Source of the DNA: Ecdyonurus torrentis
Taxonomy: Eukaryota > Arthropoda > Insecta > Ephemeroptera > Heptageniidae
Assembly: GCA_949318235.1 (NCBI GenBank)
Contig: OX439133.1
Location: forward strand, 10,644,347 to 10,708,346
Direction of reading: 5' to 3'
DNA: 64,000 nucleotides
A model generated the notes under the pieces. The model was not told where the DNA came from and did no database searches. It saw only the letters and a program-made list of their open reading frames with translations. Made by a program: the position numbers and the translations under genes. Positions 14,122-26,462 of this stretch are shown here, in pieces; position 1 is the first letter of the stretch; the number at the start of each line of letters is the position of its first letter.

Positions 14122-14412
14122 TATAGACCGCTTCGACTCATATTTAAAAGCCATTATTTTGTTGGTCAGGAATGCACAGGCCAGCGTAGGAAAAAAGCTC
14201 ATTTTTTTTAACAGAAAACAAAACTTCAAACCTTTATTAAAGCCTTGTTTCTAGTCCCTAATAAGGTAGAAGAATATGAGAAAAATGCTTTCAGTTAATA
14301 TATACTTTTATTTATGCAAAAAATAAGAGATAGTGACGTTTCCCTATGCTGGCCAATGCATTAGGCACCACAAGCATGGAGTCAAAGCGTAAGGATGTGA
14401 AAGGGGTCTATA
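14122..14412. mobile_element. Family J element, inverted, upstream of KChIP last exon
   Basis: ATAGACCGCTTCGACTC at the left and GGATGTGAAAGGGGTCTAT at the right. GCCTAATGTATTGTCCAGC-like sequence (inverse) is inside. Its end is about 118 bp from the acceptor of the last exon. Confidence 0.82.
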
Positions 14413-14577
14413 GCATAATGCCTTCCATGTCCCCTGTTATTTTTCCCTATATATAAACGATGGATGAATTTAAAATTTTGTTACACATGGACACATGGTA
14501 TTGAAGGCAATATTAATTTATGCTGAACATTTTAAAAAAAGTCTACAGACTTTAAAAAAAAAGAAAGAAAAAATCTA

Positions 14578-14728
14578 CACTCTGGCCAAAATAAGATCGT
14601 TCCCTCCAAAAGCTGTATCCGTGGTTCTAAACCAATCAGAGAGCGTGTTATAAACCTATTAGCCAATCACAGTTGACTTTACATTGTTAATTATACTGTA
14701 TCCGCTCGAACTAGTATTGGAAGAAGTG
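14578..14728. mobile_element. Family K MITE, second copy
   Basis: A 151-bp inverted copy of 41109-41260, again flanked by TA. It includes the shared core CCAATCAGAGAGCGTG. It lies about 570 bp upstream of the KChIP last exon, inside the intron. Confidence 0.85.
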
Positions 14729-15230
14729 TAGGTTAATCTTTTTAAAATATTAATTCATTATAAAATATACTGCATAAGAAAGACTGCATTTAATACGATA
14801 TAATATGATTTGTTTTCTTCCTGAAAGAAGAAAAATATCAAAAAATTGTAATAATTTTGATATATATTTTTTAACATTATTTTTTAACTATGTTTTTTTA
14901 CTGTATTGGAAACAAATTTACCGTCCACAGTAATTACTGTGAGTATCGTCAAAGTCAGATAAAAAAAATTATAATTACTTACAATTTTTTTGATTTATTT
15001 GGTTATTTTACAAATTAGAAGAATTGTTTTTAATAAAATAGTCAAATAAAATAATTAATTTTTTTTTTTAATATTTATAAAGTATATTAAATTTATACAT
15101 AAAATAACGTGAAGTCTGTAAAGTCCTCAAATATGTTCCATTAATGTACTGTAGTTTTATTAACATCGGTGAAAATAAGTTGTTTCCTATGAATTTCTTA
15201 CACCTGTAAACTTAACGCTATGTCATAATA

Positions 15231-15570
15231 TAGTTAAGAAGAAAACACCTTTGATGTCAATTAGAATAGGTAAATATTGAAGGGAGTAAAACGAGGAAAG
15301 AGAGAGAGAACGAGAAAGGAGTGTAGAGACAGAAAGCAAGAGAGGAAAGAAGAGAAAATGTTGAGAGAGAATGAGAGGACGAGTATGTGATAGTGTTAAG
15401 AAGGAAACACCTTTAATGTCAATTAGAAATTTGTAGGCAAATTTGTGGGGGTAGAACAAGAAAGAGAATGAGTGGAGAATTTGTGTGTGAGAGATAGGGA
15501 GAGAGACAGAGAATGAGTGTTTGTGTGTGTGTGAGGGAGATAGAGAGAGAGAGAGAGTGCTAAGGGTAAC
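15231..15570. repeat. Purine-rich tandem duplication
   Basis: AACACCTTTGATGTCAATTAGAA-type sequence occurs at about 15243 and again at about 15407, each followed by an imperfect GAGA-rich stretch, so a unit of about 160 bp is present twice. Confidence 0.7.
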
Positions 15571-15925
15571 AACATCAAGTAGTGTGTGTCAACTTCATTA
15601 ATTAAAAAACAAAAGAGAGACCTTAGCTTCCCTAGGGTGCTACATACTTAAGAAATACTCAACGACTTTTCTTTACCTTCTTCTTTACTTTTTTTCTTTT
15701 CCTTATAATAATATACTTAAGTTTTTGCCTGCTAGGCGTACTTAAGATAAAAAAAAAATCTTAAAAATTTAACAACACGTATACAGTTTGTTTATATTTT
15801 TATTTATACCAACATTAATTTGTTTATTAAAAAAATTATACCTTTGTTGTTTACTATTATTTTACTTCCACTCTACTAACAATGCACAAAATATTCAGTA
15901 ATATTTACTGAATATTTTGATAGTA

Positions 15926-16260
15926 TTGGAAGTAGGGTACCAACGTTGGCCATTAGACTCAAACTTTTATCATCAAAAAAATCTAAAAATTTGCACAATT
16001 ATAATTCAGCTTGAGACAATTTCAAATATATAGAAATTTTGGGGGGTCACCGTGCAAATTAATTTTATATGATTTTTGAAATTTTAAGACCATAAGGCCC
16101 AATGTTAATTTCAATAAATTTTTTCTATTTTTTGGGACAGTCAAACATTTTGAAATTTTTATCACGTTTAGGTGTGACGCTTAGCTACACAATGACACCA
16201 AATTTAGATTTAAACACGTACTAGTTTTTGAGATATAAGGCCGGTACCCTACTCCCTTAA
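15926..16260. mobile_element. Family D MITE, left end eroded
   Basis: AGTAGGGTACCAACGTTGGC at the left and GCCGGTACCCTACTCCCTTAA at the right without the middle gap. The core TTTTGGGGGGTCACC is at about 16037. Confidence 0.83.
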
Positions 16261-16268
16261 ATAAATAT

Positions 16269-16516
16269 AATGGAGAGGTTATCGGTTTTAAAAATATATA
16301 TATATATATTAAAATATTTCTGTTTGAAAGCACGAAAAAGTATCTCTAGTATTCCTCATTCAAATATCTCCGGAATTTATGCAGTATTTTTCTCAAAATT
16401 AAAAAAAAAAAAAAAAAACAAAAAAAGCAAACAAACGTGTTTCTCCCCATAAGTGTATAGGCTTACATTAGGGGACCCTTGGCTTTTCCCACGCGCTATA
16501 CCATAAGCTCTTCCAT
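16269..16516. mobile_element. Family M MITE
   Basis: AATGGAGAGGTTATCGGTTT at the left and ACCATAAGCTCTTCCATT at the right, with TCTCTAGTATTCCTCATTC inside. It starts about 9 bp after a family D copy. Confidence 0.8.
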
Positions 16517-16585
16517 TCTTCTTCATTATTGCATGCATATCAAGTAGATGTGTGCATATTTGTGTGTACAAATAATGATGCTGTG

Positions 16586-16690
16586 GCTGTTCGTAAACCC
16601 TGTTCTCTGCTCCTAAAATGACGATCAACTTTGGTTATTCAAATGGAATGCGCATTTTTTGGTGCAAGAAAACAGGGTTTACAACCAACA
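16586..16690. mobile_element. Family N MITE, second copy
   Basis: GTTCGTAAACCCTGTTCTCT at the left and AACAGGGTTTACAACC at the right. Confidence 0.7.
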
Positions 16691-16746
16691 CTATAATACT
16701 GTAACTTACTTAGGATCAATTAAATTCCATATTTTTTAACTTAATT

Positions 16747-17068
16747 TTAAAGGCATAGACCACATGAAACAACATGTAATTTTTAATCACTAAAAATAAA
16801 CTTTTGACAAATTTTACCAGAATGTAAATGTGACCCTACAAGAGACCGTGCAAACAATGTAAAAAAGTATGCTATTTGTGTGACTATTTCTGTTTCTTAC
16901 ATCAGAAATAGGCAAAAACTTAGTATGGGAATGCTGTGCAGGTTGCATACATTAAAATGTTCTAATCACTGCAACCGCTGCAACGAATATGTTTGAGTTT
17001 TGAGACAACATAATCTTTTTTTATGTAAAACCCATCAAATATTTTATTATTTATATGCCCTTTCATCA
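16747..17068. mobile_element. Family A MITE, diverged and inverted
   Basis: Begins TTAAAGGCATAGACCACAT. Inverted family order can be followed through ATTTTACCAGAATGTAAATG and GGTTGCATA to CCCATCAAATATTTT. The TGACGTCA core is mutated and the far end is lost. Confidence 0.7.
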
Positions 17069-17286
17069 CTAGATTATTCACTTAACATACAAAAATTCTA
17101 AATTAAATTATTAACTAATTACGTAACAGCTAGAGCTGTAACGATTCTTTGTGATACTATTATCCTGCTATTATCATCCTTCAAACAACAAACTACAGTA
17201 ACATACATTATACAGCTTACACAGCTAGCCACAAGGCTCAATTATTCTGATCATGAAAACAAAAATTAAATATATTATAATTATCA

Positions 17287-17626
17287 TTAAGGGAGTAGGG
17301 GACCGACGTCGGCCATTAGACTCAAACTTTTATCGGCAAAAAAATCTGAAATTTTGCACAATAATACTTCTGCTTAAGACAATTTCAAATATATAAAATT
17401 TTTGGGGGGTCACCGTGCAAATTAATTTTATATGATTTTTTGAAATTTTAAGCCCATAAGGCATAATGTTAATTTCAATAATTTTTTTCTTTTTTTTTTG
17501 GACGGTGACACATCTTGAAATTTTTATCACGGCTAGGTGTGACCCTTAGCTACACAATGACACCAAATTTAGACCCAAAACACGAGCTAGTTTTTGAGAT
17601 ATAAGGTCGGTCCCCTACTCCCTTAA
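17287..17626. mobile_element. Family D MITE, full length
   Basis: TTAAGGGAGTAGGGGACCGA at the left and its inverse, TCGGTCCCCTACTCCCTTAA, at the right give an inverted repeat of about 20 bp with TTAA outermost. The core TTTTGGGGGGTCACC is at about 17399. Confidence 0.9.
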
Positions 17627-17881
17627 AATTACTAAAATAATATTATATTATTATAATATTGTAATATTAAGATATACCATATTCACACAATTATTAAATA
17701 AATTGTCAAAAAATATATAACATATATATAATAAATGTTAAGCATAATTATTTGTGATATTTAAATTCAATTTATCAACATTTATAATAAATTAATACAG
17801 TATTAATTATGCAATAATATATTTACAGTGACTATTAATAGCTCGATACAGAGAGACAAATATATAGAGACAGACACACAA

Positions 17882-18018
<137 letters not shown>

Positions 18019-18248
18019 TCCGCAAAATTAAATTTCAAAAATGTAGATTTGAAAAAAACATAGATTGAAAAATCACTTTCATTATAAAAAAAATCGCATA
18101 AAATGAGCATAAAAAAGTTATATTCCTAACAACTATTATTAATATAACAAGATTCCATTTATTAAATTTTTATTTTAGACTTTTTTTTTTTTTTTTTTTT
18201 AATTTTACGTTTAGAATATTTAAATTTTAACAATAAATTCTAGTACAT

Positions 18249-18554
18249 TATAGGGTAGTTGCATTCATGTTAAAGTCAACGCCATGTTGGATCACTTAAT
18301 AACATAGGCAGTACAGGAAAATAACTCATCTTGCTGGTTTAAAAACAATATGAAATATTTTTGAGAGCATTGATGTTGTTAATAGGTTAAATTAGTTATA
18401 ATTATGGGAGAAAAATATCAATAACAAAAAATTGACCGATTTACCAAAGAACATTGCCTTAAACGAAGTTTGTCCTATGCTGAGCAATGTTATTCATTAC
18501 TCCAGTTTGGCGTACAAGCGCATTAAATATGACGTCATGTGCATACATCCTATA
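18249..18554. mobile_element. Family C MITE, first of a head-to-tail pair
   Basis: Starts TATAGGGTAGTTGCATTC and ends TGACGTCATGTGCATACATC-CTATA. The typical inner segments GAGAGCATTGATGTTGTTAA and TTTGTCCTATGCTGAGCAAT are present. The last TATA is the first TATA of the next copy. Confidence 0.85.
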
Positions 18555-18865
18555 GGGTAGTTGCATTCACATAAAAGTTGACACCATATGCAAGCATTGC
18601 ACTTTATAAAAAATAACATGGGCTAGTATGGAAAAATGACACATTTTGCCAGTTTAAAAATACTTAAAAGTAAGCAATATTATTGAGAGCATTGATGCTG
18701 TTAACAGGTTGAATTTCAAGTATGCGAAAATAATAATAATAAAAAAATCAATCATTTTCCAAAGAATATATAGCCAAAAACCAAGTTTGTCCTATGCTTA
18801 GCAATGTTCTTTATTTCTACAGTATGGCATCGAAATATATCCAGTATGACGTCATGCGCATTTGT
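18551..18865. mobile_element. Family C MITE, second of the pair
   Basis: Same orientation and order as the copy before it. It ends after TATGACGTCATGCGCAT without the last TATA. Confidence 0.82.
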
Positions 18866-19036
18866 TTTCATTTTTTAAGGCTATTTTAAGTTAAAATATG
18901 TAATTGTTAATAATTTGCTAATATGCATTATTTTAGCTATTCATAACAACTCAAAAGTGTTTATATCAAATAAGTAAGGATTCGTTACTGAAGAAATGCA
19001 CTCTTTTTTTGAGTGCCCTTCGTTTATGCTAAGTTT

Positions 19037-19368
19037 TTAAAGCCATAGACCACATTAAACAACATGTTCTTTTTAATGAATAAACACGAAATAGGATCTT
19101 CAAAACTGTTGACAATTTTTACCAGAAAGTTAATGTAGCCCCACGAGAGAGCGTCAAACAACTGTTAAGTATGCAATTTTCATAAAAATTCATGTTTATG
19201 ACGTCAGAAACATGCAAAAGTTAGTATGAAAATGTTGTGCGGGTTGCATAAATCGAATTTTCTAATCATTGCTACGGGGCTTTGAGACTAACTAATGTTA
19301 TTTATGTAAATCCCATCAAGTGTTTTGTGATATAAATGCTTATGTTTTTCTCTGGTCTATTCCTTTAA
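19037..19368. mobile_element. Family A MITE, inverted orientation
   Basis: Starts TTAAAGCCATAGACCAC and ends TCTGGTCTATTCCTTTAA. Its terminal TTAA (19365-19368) is also the first TTAA of the neighbouring family D element. Confidence 0.85.
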
Positions 19369-19618
19369 GGGAGTAGGGTACTGACTATATATATCAAGAA
19401 CTAAAACGTGTTTTGGGTCTAAATTAGGTGTCATTGTGTAGCTTAGGGTCATATGGGCCTAAAATTTTAAAAAATTATATAAAATTAATTTCCTGTTTGA
19501 CCCTGATTTTTGTTTATATATATATTTGAATTTGTCTCAAGTTGAAATATCATTGTGCAACATTTTAGATTTTTTTGACGAGAAAATTTTAGTCTAATGG
19601 CCGACGTCTGTACCCTAC
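19365..19618. mobile_element. Family D MITE, internally deleted
   Basis: Starts TTAAGGGAGTAGGGTACTGA and ends GGCCGACGTCTGTACCCTA. It shares its first TTAA with the preceding family A element. Confidence 0.8.
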
Positions 19619-19700
19619 ACGGAAAACATAAATTTTAATATATTATTCAGATACATATCAATAAATCTTTAGTACTAAACAATAACTCTCTTGCAAAAAG

Positions 19701-19996
19701 TATAGACCCCTTTCACATCCTTGCGCTTTGTCACCATGTTTGTGGTGCCTAATGTATTGTCCAGCATAGGGGAAACATCATTTCTCCTAATTTTTTACTT
19801 AATATAAGAGTTTATTTTAACTGGACGAATTTTTTCATGTTCTTCGAGCTTATTAGGAGCTAGAAATAAGTCGTTGGTTGAGGTTTGAAGCTTCTTTTGC
19901 TATTAAAAAAATAAAAATGATGTTTATCCTATGCTGGCCTATGTATTCATAACCAGCAAAATGGTGGCTCTTAAATATGAGTGCAACCGGTCTATA
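19701..19996. mobile_element. Family J element, full length
   Basis: TATAGACCCCTTTCACATCC at the left and GTGCAACCGGTCTATA at the right. Confidence 0.85.
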
Positions 19997-19999
19997 AAG

Positions 20000-20560
20000 A
20001 GTAACTTGTTAGTACAAACGTAATTTCTTTAGCGGTAAATAGTTAACTTTTTAGATTCTAAAAAGTTTAGTATGTATCTAAAGAATTTATTATGAAAAAA
20101 GTCTAAACAGTAACTCTTTAGATAATTTTTTCCGTGTACTACTTTAAAAGATAAAAATAATTTAGAACAGCAAGAGCATGTACTCTCTAAAATCTATGAT
20201 TAACAAGATAGATAATACCTTGCTTCTATAAACTGTATGCAAATGATGATTACGTAAATTCTTATGTAAATTATATAGACATATTTTACATTTGCAAAGT
20301 CTGTTTCTCTCTTATATCTATGACATAAGGATAATAATTTAAGAATAATATCTTGCAGGAACCTATGAATAGTAAAATAAAGTTACACGAACAAAAATAA
20401 TTACGTATAATGATACTGTATAGTAGTGTATATTTATAATCAATAATAATTTCACTACGAAATTCAGAAGCATGTATTTCTTAACGTCTATATTATAATG
20501 AAACTGTACAGTATAATTCATGTAATTTGAGTTGTATAGTAATAGTTTTAAGATATTTGC
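20000..20560. other. Intronic sequence without recognisable feature
   Basis: Nothing supported beyond loose AT-rich sequence; similar stretches are 17627-17885, 21266-22221, 23359-24054 and 25669-26145. In the last, (AAT)n at 25700-25722 may be a LINE tail. Confidence 0.5.
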
Positions 20561-20564
20561 CTTT

Positions 20565-21170
20565 CATTCATATAAAAGTTGACGCCATATGTAAGCACTA
20601 AATAACATGGGCTAGTATGGGAAAATGACATATTTTGCCAGTTTAAAAAAACTAAGCAATATTTTTGAGAGCATTGATACTGTTAACAGATTGGATTAGG
20701 TTTTCAAGTATGGGAGACAAATAAAAATAATAATTAATCCAATGAAAATGACGTTTGTCCTATGCTAAGCAATAATTTTCATCGTTCCAGTATGGTGTCG
20801 AGCTGGTATATAGCCGAGTGGTGAAGGCAGCTGACACGCAACTCTGTACTCCTCACCGAGTATAGGTTCGAGCCACTGCTGGGTGCGTACGTGAAGTGTG
20901 AGAGCACAACACGTTGCACGATGCATGTTTACATGCATTCCATGATGACGCAAAGCATTCGGGAGTTGCATGATCGATTTGATTGCACCGACCAGCCTGC
21001 CTAGAAGTTTCCACGCTTTCTCTAGGCTATCATGGCGAATGCCAGGCTATGTACTTAGGCCGTAGCCGGCTTGTGTGTGCTTTTCCATTAATTGGAAAGT
21101 TCTTACTTGTCGATAAGACAATGTCTTGACTAGAACTGGGATGGGTGTAGCACAATAACACAATATGGCA

Positions 21171-21212
<42 letters not shown>

Positions 21213-21265
21213 AAACAAACAAACAAACAAACAAAATAACAAACAAACGTCAAGCGGATACACTC
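20565..21265. mobile_element. Family C MITE split by a SINE
   Basis: Family order runs to TATGGTGTCGA, is interrupted by the SINE at 20803-21245, and finishes with CGGATACACTCT. Confidence 0.75.
20803..21245 (+). mobile_element. tRNA-derived SINE inserted in a family C MITE
   Basis: The head carries an RNA polymerase III A box (TAGCCGAGTGG, 20811-20821) and B box (GGTTCGAGCC, 20865-20874) at tRNA spacing. A body of about 300 bp follows, and the tail is about 33 A followed by (CAAA)n. Family C sequence is found on both sides: up to about 20800 and again after the tail (GCGGATACACTCT). No acceptor-stem pairing fit for a working tRNA gene was seen. Confidence 0.8.
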
Positions 21266-22221
21266 TCTGTATTACTTGGTATTCTTATACAGTGCACGAA
21301 ATGAATAATTTACGTGATTTGTGCTGTAGTTTCATCATTATAGCATAAATGTTGCTAAATTAGGAGAACAAAAATAAGTATGCTGAATATCATAATTATT
21401 ATTCACTACAGCAAAAATTGCGCACTTTTCTATAATTTTCAATAAAATTTCTATTTTCTAAAATAATTAAATATAAATCGATGTTGTTGCGAGCAATATG
21501 TGTATCTGGTTTTTTGGCACGCGAAGCAAAATGTGTAAGGCAAGTGCCATCTACATAACATTCGTAAACGACTAACGCACATTTTGCAGCTTGATAAAAA
21601 ATGAGATAGACATTTTACTTCCGCATATTTACAAACCCTCTACACGTACAGCATAGCCCTTAAATAACGTACGCTGATTGGCTAGAACACGCGGACTGGT
21701 TAAAAAAAAAAAGTCATTAAATAGTCCGCTTTGAAATGTTGATATTATTTTTCTTGGTGGGAACTTTAAGTTAAGAAAATCTTTATTATGTCAATACAAT
21801 ATATTTGTAATTTACTTACTTAATGTATAAATATTATGGTCGACATTTATTTTCTATTGATATAAATACTGTATAATATGTCATCTAACAACATCGAAAT
21901 ATAAAATATTTCATACATGGCACAAAGAGATATCCACTCTACTATCTCTGGTTATAAAGAGATAATAATACCTTGCTGAAAGATATTATGCTTATGTTCA
22001 TGTAATTTTCATGTACCGGATATTCCGTCGAGAGCTTGAAGTATATGTTATTACGAATTACTTCCGCAATTAATGCAAAAATACTTCACTTTTAGTTACT
22101 TACAATGTTGTATATGTATACACGCATATAGCTTTATGACTTTTCTACACATCGTTAAATTATGTACGGTAAATTTAGTTTAAGTCATATATTGCATGGA
22201 ACATGGATACAGTAAGTATTA

Positions 22222-22840
22222 TATAGGGTGTATGTATTCAAGTTAAAGTCAATGCCATGTTGGATCACTCAATAACATAGGCCGGTATAGGAAAATGTCT
22301 TATTTGGTCAGTTGAAAAATACTTAAAGCTATAGACCACATAAAACAACATGTGATTTTTAATGAATAAACACGATATGGAATCTTCAAAACAGTTCACA
22401 ATTCTTACCAGAATTTTAATGTAGCACCACGAAAGAACGAGAAAATACTGTCAAGTATCCAATTTGAATGAATATTCATGTTGTAAAAATTAGTATGAAA
22501 ATGTTGTGCGGGTTGCATAAATCGAAATTTCTGCTGATCACTGCTACGGGGTTTTAAGACAAACTAAAGTTATTTATAATTCAAGTGTTTTGTGATATAA
22601 ATGCTTATGTTTTTCTCTGGTCTATTTCTTTAAAGCAATATTTTTTAGAGTTAATATAATGATAGGTTAAATTAGTGTTTCGAGTAGTATGTGAGAAAAT
22701 TAATAATAACCAAAAAAATAATTGATTTCTCATAGAAAATAGTCAAAAACTAAGGTTATTTTACGTTGATCCATGTTATTCTTTAATCCAGTGTGGCGTC
22801 CAAATGCAATTGATATGACGTCATGCGCATACACCTTATA
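22222..22840. mobile_element. Family C MITE split by family A
   Basis: Starts TATAGGGTGTATGTATTCAAG and ends TATGACGTCATGCGCATACACC-TTATA. The A copy 22323-22633 sits in an internal TTAA. Confidence 0.85.
22323..22633. mobile_element. Family A MITE nested in a family C MITE
   Basis: Bounded by TTAA at both ends (22323-22326, 22630-22633), with AAAGCTATAGACCACAT at the left and TGGTCTATTTCTTTAA at the right. The surrounding family C copy (22222-22840) resumes exactly after the second TTAA. Confidence 0.88.
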
Positions 22841-22994
22841 TATAAATATACATTAAAAAGCTTGTACTCGCAGTTTTTCAATGCTTTTAGTATTATGTGG
22901 AACTTTAGATATTGTATAATGTATATAGTTATACATACATGTTATGTTTATATGGTTACATTCATATAAAAGTCGACGCTATGTGTGTACATAC

Positions 22995-23346
22995 TTAAAG
23001 GAATAGACCAGAATATAAAAATAAGCATTTATATTACAAAGCACTTGATAGGACTTACATAAATAACTTTAGTTTGTCTCAAAAACCAACTATAGCTCCG
23101 TAGCAGTAATCAGAAAATTTTTATATGCAACCCGCGCAACATTTGAAACTAATTTTTTGCATGTTTCTGACGTCATAAACATTTATGCTCACGCAAATTG
23201 CATACTGAACAGTATTTTTCACGCTCTCTCGTTGGGCTACATTAACATTCTGGTAAAAATTGTCAACAGTTTCGAAGATCCCATTTCGTGTTTATTCATT
23301 AAAATGCACATATTATTATGTTGTTTTATGTGGTCTATGGCTTTAA
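22995..23346. mobile_element. Family A MITE, full length, nested in a short C remnant
   Basis: TTAAAGGAATAGACCAGA at the left and GTGGTCTATGGCTTTAA at the right. The internal TTTCTGACGTCATAAAC is present. Family C terminal sequence lies on both sides. Confidence 0.85.
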
Positions 23347-24054
23347 CATGAATGCATATATGCGATTGAAAATTAATATTAATAGTGTAGATTGTAAAAG
23401 TAAGATTATATATAGAAATATTACTAGTTTAATATGAAAAGAAATTTCCCTCTTAGAATACAGATTTATATATAAGATGAAAAACTATATATCCAGTATA
23501 AAATTTTCTATTCAACAACCGCTTTATTTCAATTTTTAAGACATGGGGGATCTACTAGAGAGAGGAAGAAAAAAAAAGCTCAAGAAAAAAAATTGGATTT
23601 TTAGTCCCAAGTGAGTGTGAAACGAGAATAACATGTAGGGAGAAAAAAAAATAATGTGTCTAAATTTTTTTTCTTGTTGCTTTTGCTATAAAGATAAAGT
23701 GTATTTTTTTTTAATGATAATCCAAAATAAAGGTGAAGGATGAAAAATATATATACTCCAAAAACATAATTTAAATTTGACATCGATGAAGTTATAATGA
23801 TATGATTTTTTTTTTAGTTTGTAAAAAAAAATAATAATAATAAAGAAAGAAAGCAAAAAAAAAAAAAAAAAAGAAACATATATTTCCATTAATTTATATT
23901 TATTCATTATAATCTAATTTGTATATGTATGTAGTAGTACTCGTATTATTCAATGTAATAATAAAGTTATAATAAAAACATGTAATTATAAAGAAACGAA
24001 AAATGAAGCCTATTAGAAAAAGCAATGGAGTGTAAGCGCAAGATTTCATTCTGT

Positions 24055-24329
24055 ATGCTTTTCGATGTTCTTCTTAAGTAATGAATAACATTGCTCAATA
24101 GGACAAACGTAGTTTTTGGACATTTTCTTTGGAAAATTATATATTTTTTTGGTTATTATTATTTTTCTTGCATACTTATAAAAATAATTCTCACAATTAA
24201 CAGCATCAATACTCTCAAAAATATTACGTAGTATTTGTAAGTGGTAAAATAAGTCATTCTCCTATGCTGCCTATGTTATTTAGCGCTCACTAATGGCGTC
24301 GACTTTAACATGAATGAAACCACCCTATA
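24055..24329. mobile_element. Family C MITE, inverted
   Basis: AATGAATAACATTGCTCAAT through GTCGACTTTAACATGAATG to CACCCTATA. The TGACGTCA end is eroded. Confidence 0.75.
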
Positions 24330-25051
24330 CAAAATTACAGGGGTTCGGACCAGGACCCGGGTACAACCAAAACCTGAGATTTTGGGCGGGTCTTTCGGAC
24401 CCGGGTTCGCGAACCTCAGAAATTTGAAAAATATGGGTTCAAAAACCCGGACCCGACTTTGCTTTCAGTTTGAAATATTACATATTAAATATAAAAAGTA
24501 TACACAAAAACATGAGAAAATATAAAGTAAAATTCGTTCAGTACCGAAATAGACACTTTTTTTAAGTTTTTTATTTAATATTATTATTATCGCTACAGAA
24601 ACGTACATGCATACAACACAAATTTTAATTTATTTAAATATTTAGAAATATCCTTTTTTTCTTTTTGCCTAAGAGAAGGTTTTATTTTGAAAATTATATA
24701 ACAGGAAGATTAAATATTATGAAACCTTATTCTAGAAAATATAATTAAATATTAAAAACTATGTAAATACAATTAATTCTAAAAAAAAGTTACACGAACG
24801 CATTGTTGGATAATAATATAAAAGTAAAAGGAACACGACATCGCCTTTTTCTTTCTTTCTTATTAGATAGACACGCAAAGTTAAAAATTACTTTGAGTTA
24901 TACCAAAGTATATGCCGCATTATGCTAAATTTTATACTTCAGAATAGCATGTAATAAAATGCAAAATTATCTTGATTTCACGTCTAGGGCTTTAGATTTG
25001 TTTATATCATTTGCAACGAATAGAACTATCTTCATATAGCAACTATTATAA
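24330..25051. other. Intronic sequence with a possible hAT-type end
   Basis: At 24338 a GC-rich stretch begins CAGGGGTTCGGACC and contains several CCCGGGT/ACCCGG motifs to about 24455. It could be one end of a hAT-like element, but no matching second end was found. The remainder is unremarkable. Confidence 0.35.
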
Positions 25052-25366
25052 TAAAGGAATAGACCAGAAGAAAACATTAGCATATAATTCACAAAACTCT
25101 TGATGGGAATTAAAAATATAAAATTAGTTTATCTCAAAACCTAACTGTAGCAGTGATAAGAAAATTTCGATTTATGCAACCTGCACAACATTTTTATACT
25201 AATTTTTGGCCTCTTTTCGGAATTCAGAACCAAGAATAGTCACGAACAGTTCAAAAATCAGTTAATTAATTTTTTTTTTTACAGTTTTGTCATGCTCTCT
25301 TGTAAGGCTACATTTACATTCTGCTAAAAATTGTCATCAGTTTTGTAGATACCATTTTGCGTTTAA
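25052..25366. mobile_element. Family A MITE, 3' end cut by another A copy
   Basis: Starts AAAGGAATAGACCAGAAG and follows the family to GATACCATTTTGCGTTTA, where the next A element begins. Confidence 0.78.
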
Positions 25367-25668
25367 AGGCATGGACAACATGAAAACATTTGCATTTACA
25401 TAACAAAACACTTGATGGGACTTTCATGGTCCCAAAACCCAACTGTAGCGCCGTAACAGTGATCAGAAAATTTCAATTTATGCAACCCGCACAACATTTT
25501 CATATTAGTTTTTGTCTGTTTCTGACGTCATAAACAGAAATATTCAGTCAAATTGCATACTTTACAGTTTTTTCAAGCTCTCTTGTGTGGTAAAGATTAT
25601 TATCAGCAGTTTTGTAGATCCCATTTCGTGTTTAGAACATGTTGTTTCAATGTTTTCTATGCCTTTAA
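25363..25668. mobile_element. Family A MITE, second of an adjacent pair
   Basis: Bounded by TTAA at 25363-25366 and 25665-25668. Internal CTGACGTCATAAAC is retained. Head-to-tail with the copy before it. Confidence 0.78.
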
Positions 25669-26077
25669 TCATTTATATATAAGTATATATATATAATATT
25701 AATAATAATAATAATAATAATAAATGGTTTTTATTAGAGGCAAAAAAAGGTACAAACCCACTTATATGGTCCTCTGACTTTCTTTAAACAATATCACTAG
25801 TCAGAGTACTTCTTCATTATATTTAATATACATAATTAACAAAGAAGAATCATAGAAATATGCATTTCTATTTATTTATAAGACACAATACAATATTATA
25901 ATTGAGAGAAAAAATAGTCATTTACTACATTATTTTATTATTAAAACATTTAATATTATTTTTAACATATTTATATAGTATTTATAATATATTTAAATCA
26001 CTAATAACAATTCTTAACTACATTCTTTTACTATCTATATTTTCTCCCTACTTCTTCTTAATCTTCCATCCTTCCTT

Positions 26078-26113
<36 letters not shown>

Positions 26114-26147
26114 AAACTTATTGAAATACTCTTCATTACAATTATGG

Positions 26148-26462
26148 TGTATACATTATAATAAGGATGTATCCGCAAGACGTCATATTTTATGCACTTG
26201 GACGCCGTACTGGAGTGATGAACAACATTGCTCAGCATAGGGCAAACTTTGTTTTTGGCTATTTTCTTTAAGAAATCGGTTAATTTTTGGTTTTTGTTAT
26301 TTTTCTCACGAACAAATTAAACCTGTTGACATCATCAATGCTCTTAAAAGCATTTGCTGTAAGTATTTTTAAACTGGCAAAATGTGTCATTTTACTATAA
26401 CGGCCCATGTTATCGAGTTATCCAATATGGCGTCGACTTTAACATGAGTGCATGCACCATAA
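26148..26462. mobile_element. Family C MITE, part of a duplicated block
   Basis: Inverted orientation, from GGATGTATCCGCAAGACGTC to TAACATGAGTGCATGCACC. Nearly identical to 27407-27712. Confidence 0.83.

Noticed and set aside
17288..17626. CRISPR-like or tandem array from repeated family D/E segments
   Set aside because: Copies are dispersed, with TTAA ends and inverted repeats; there is no regular spacing and the genome is eukaryotic.
20811..20874. Functional tRNA gene
   Set aside because: A and B boxes are present, but the stems do not pair convincingly, and a SINE body and A-tail follow.
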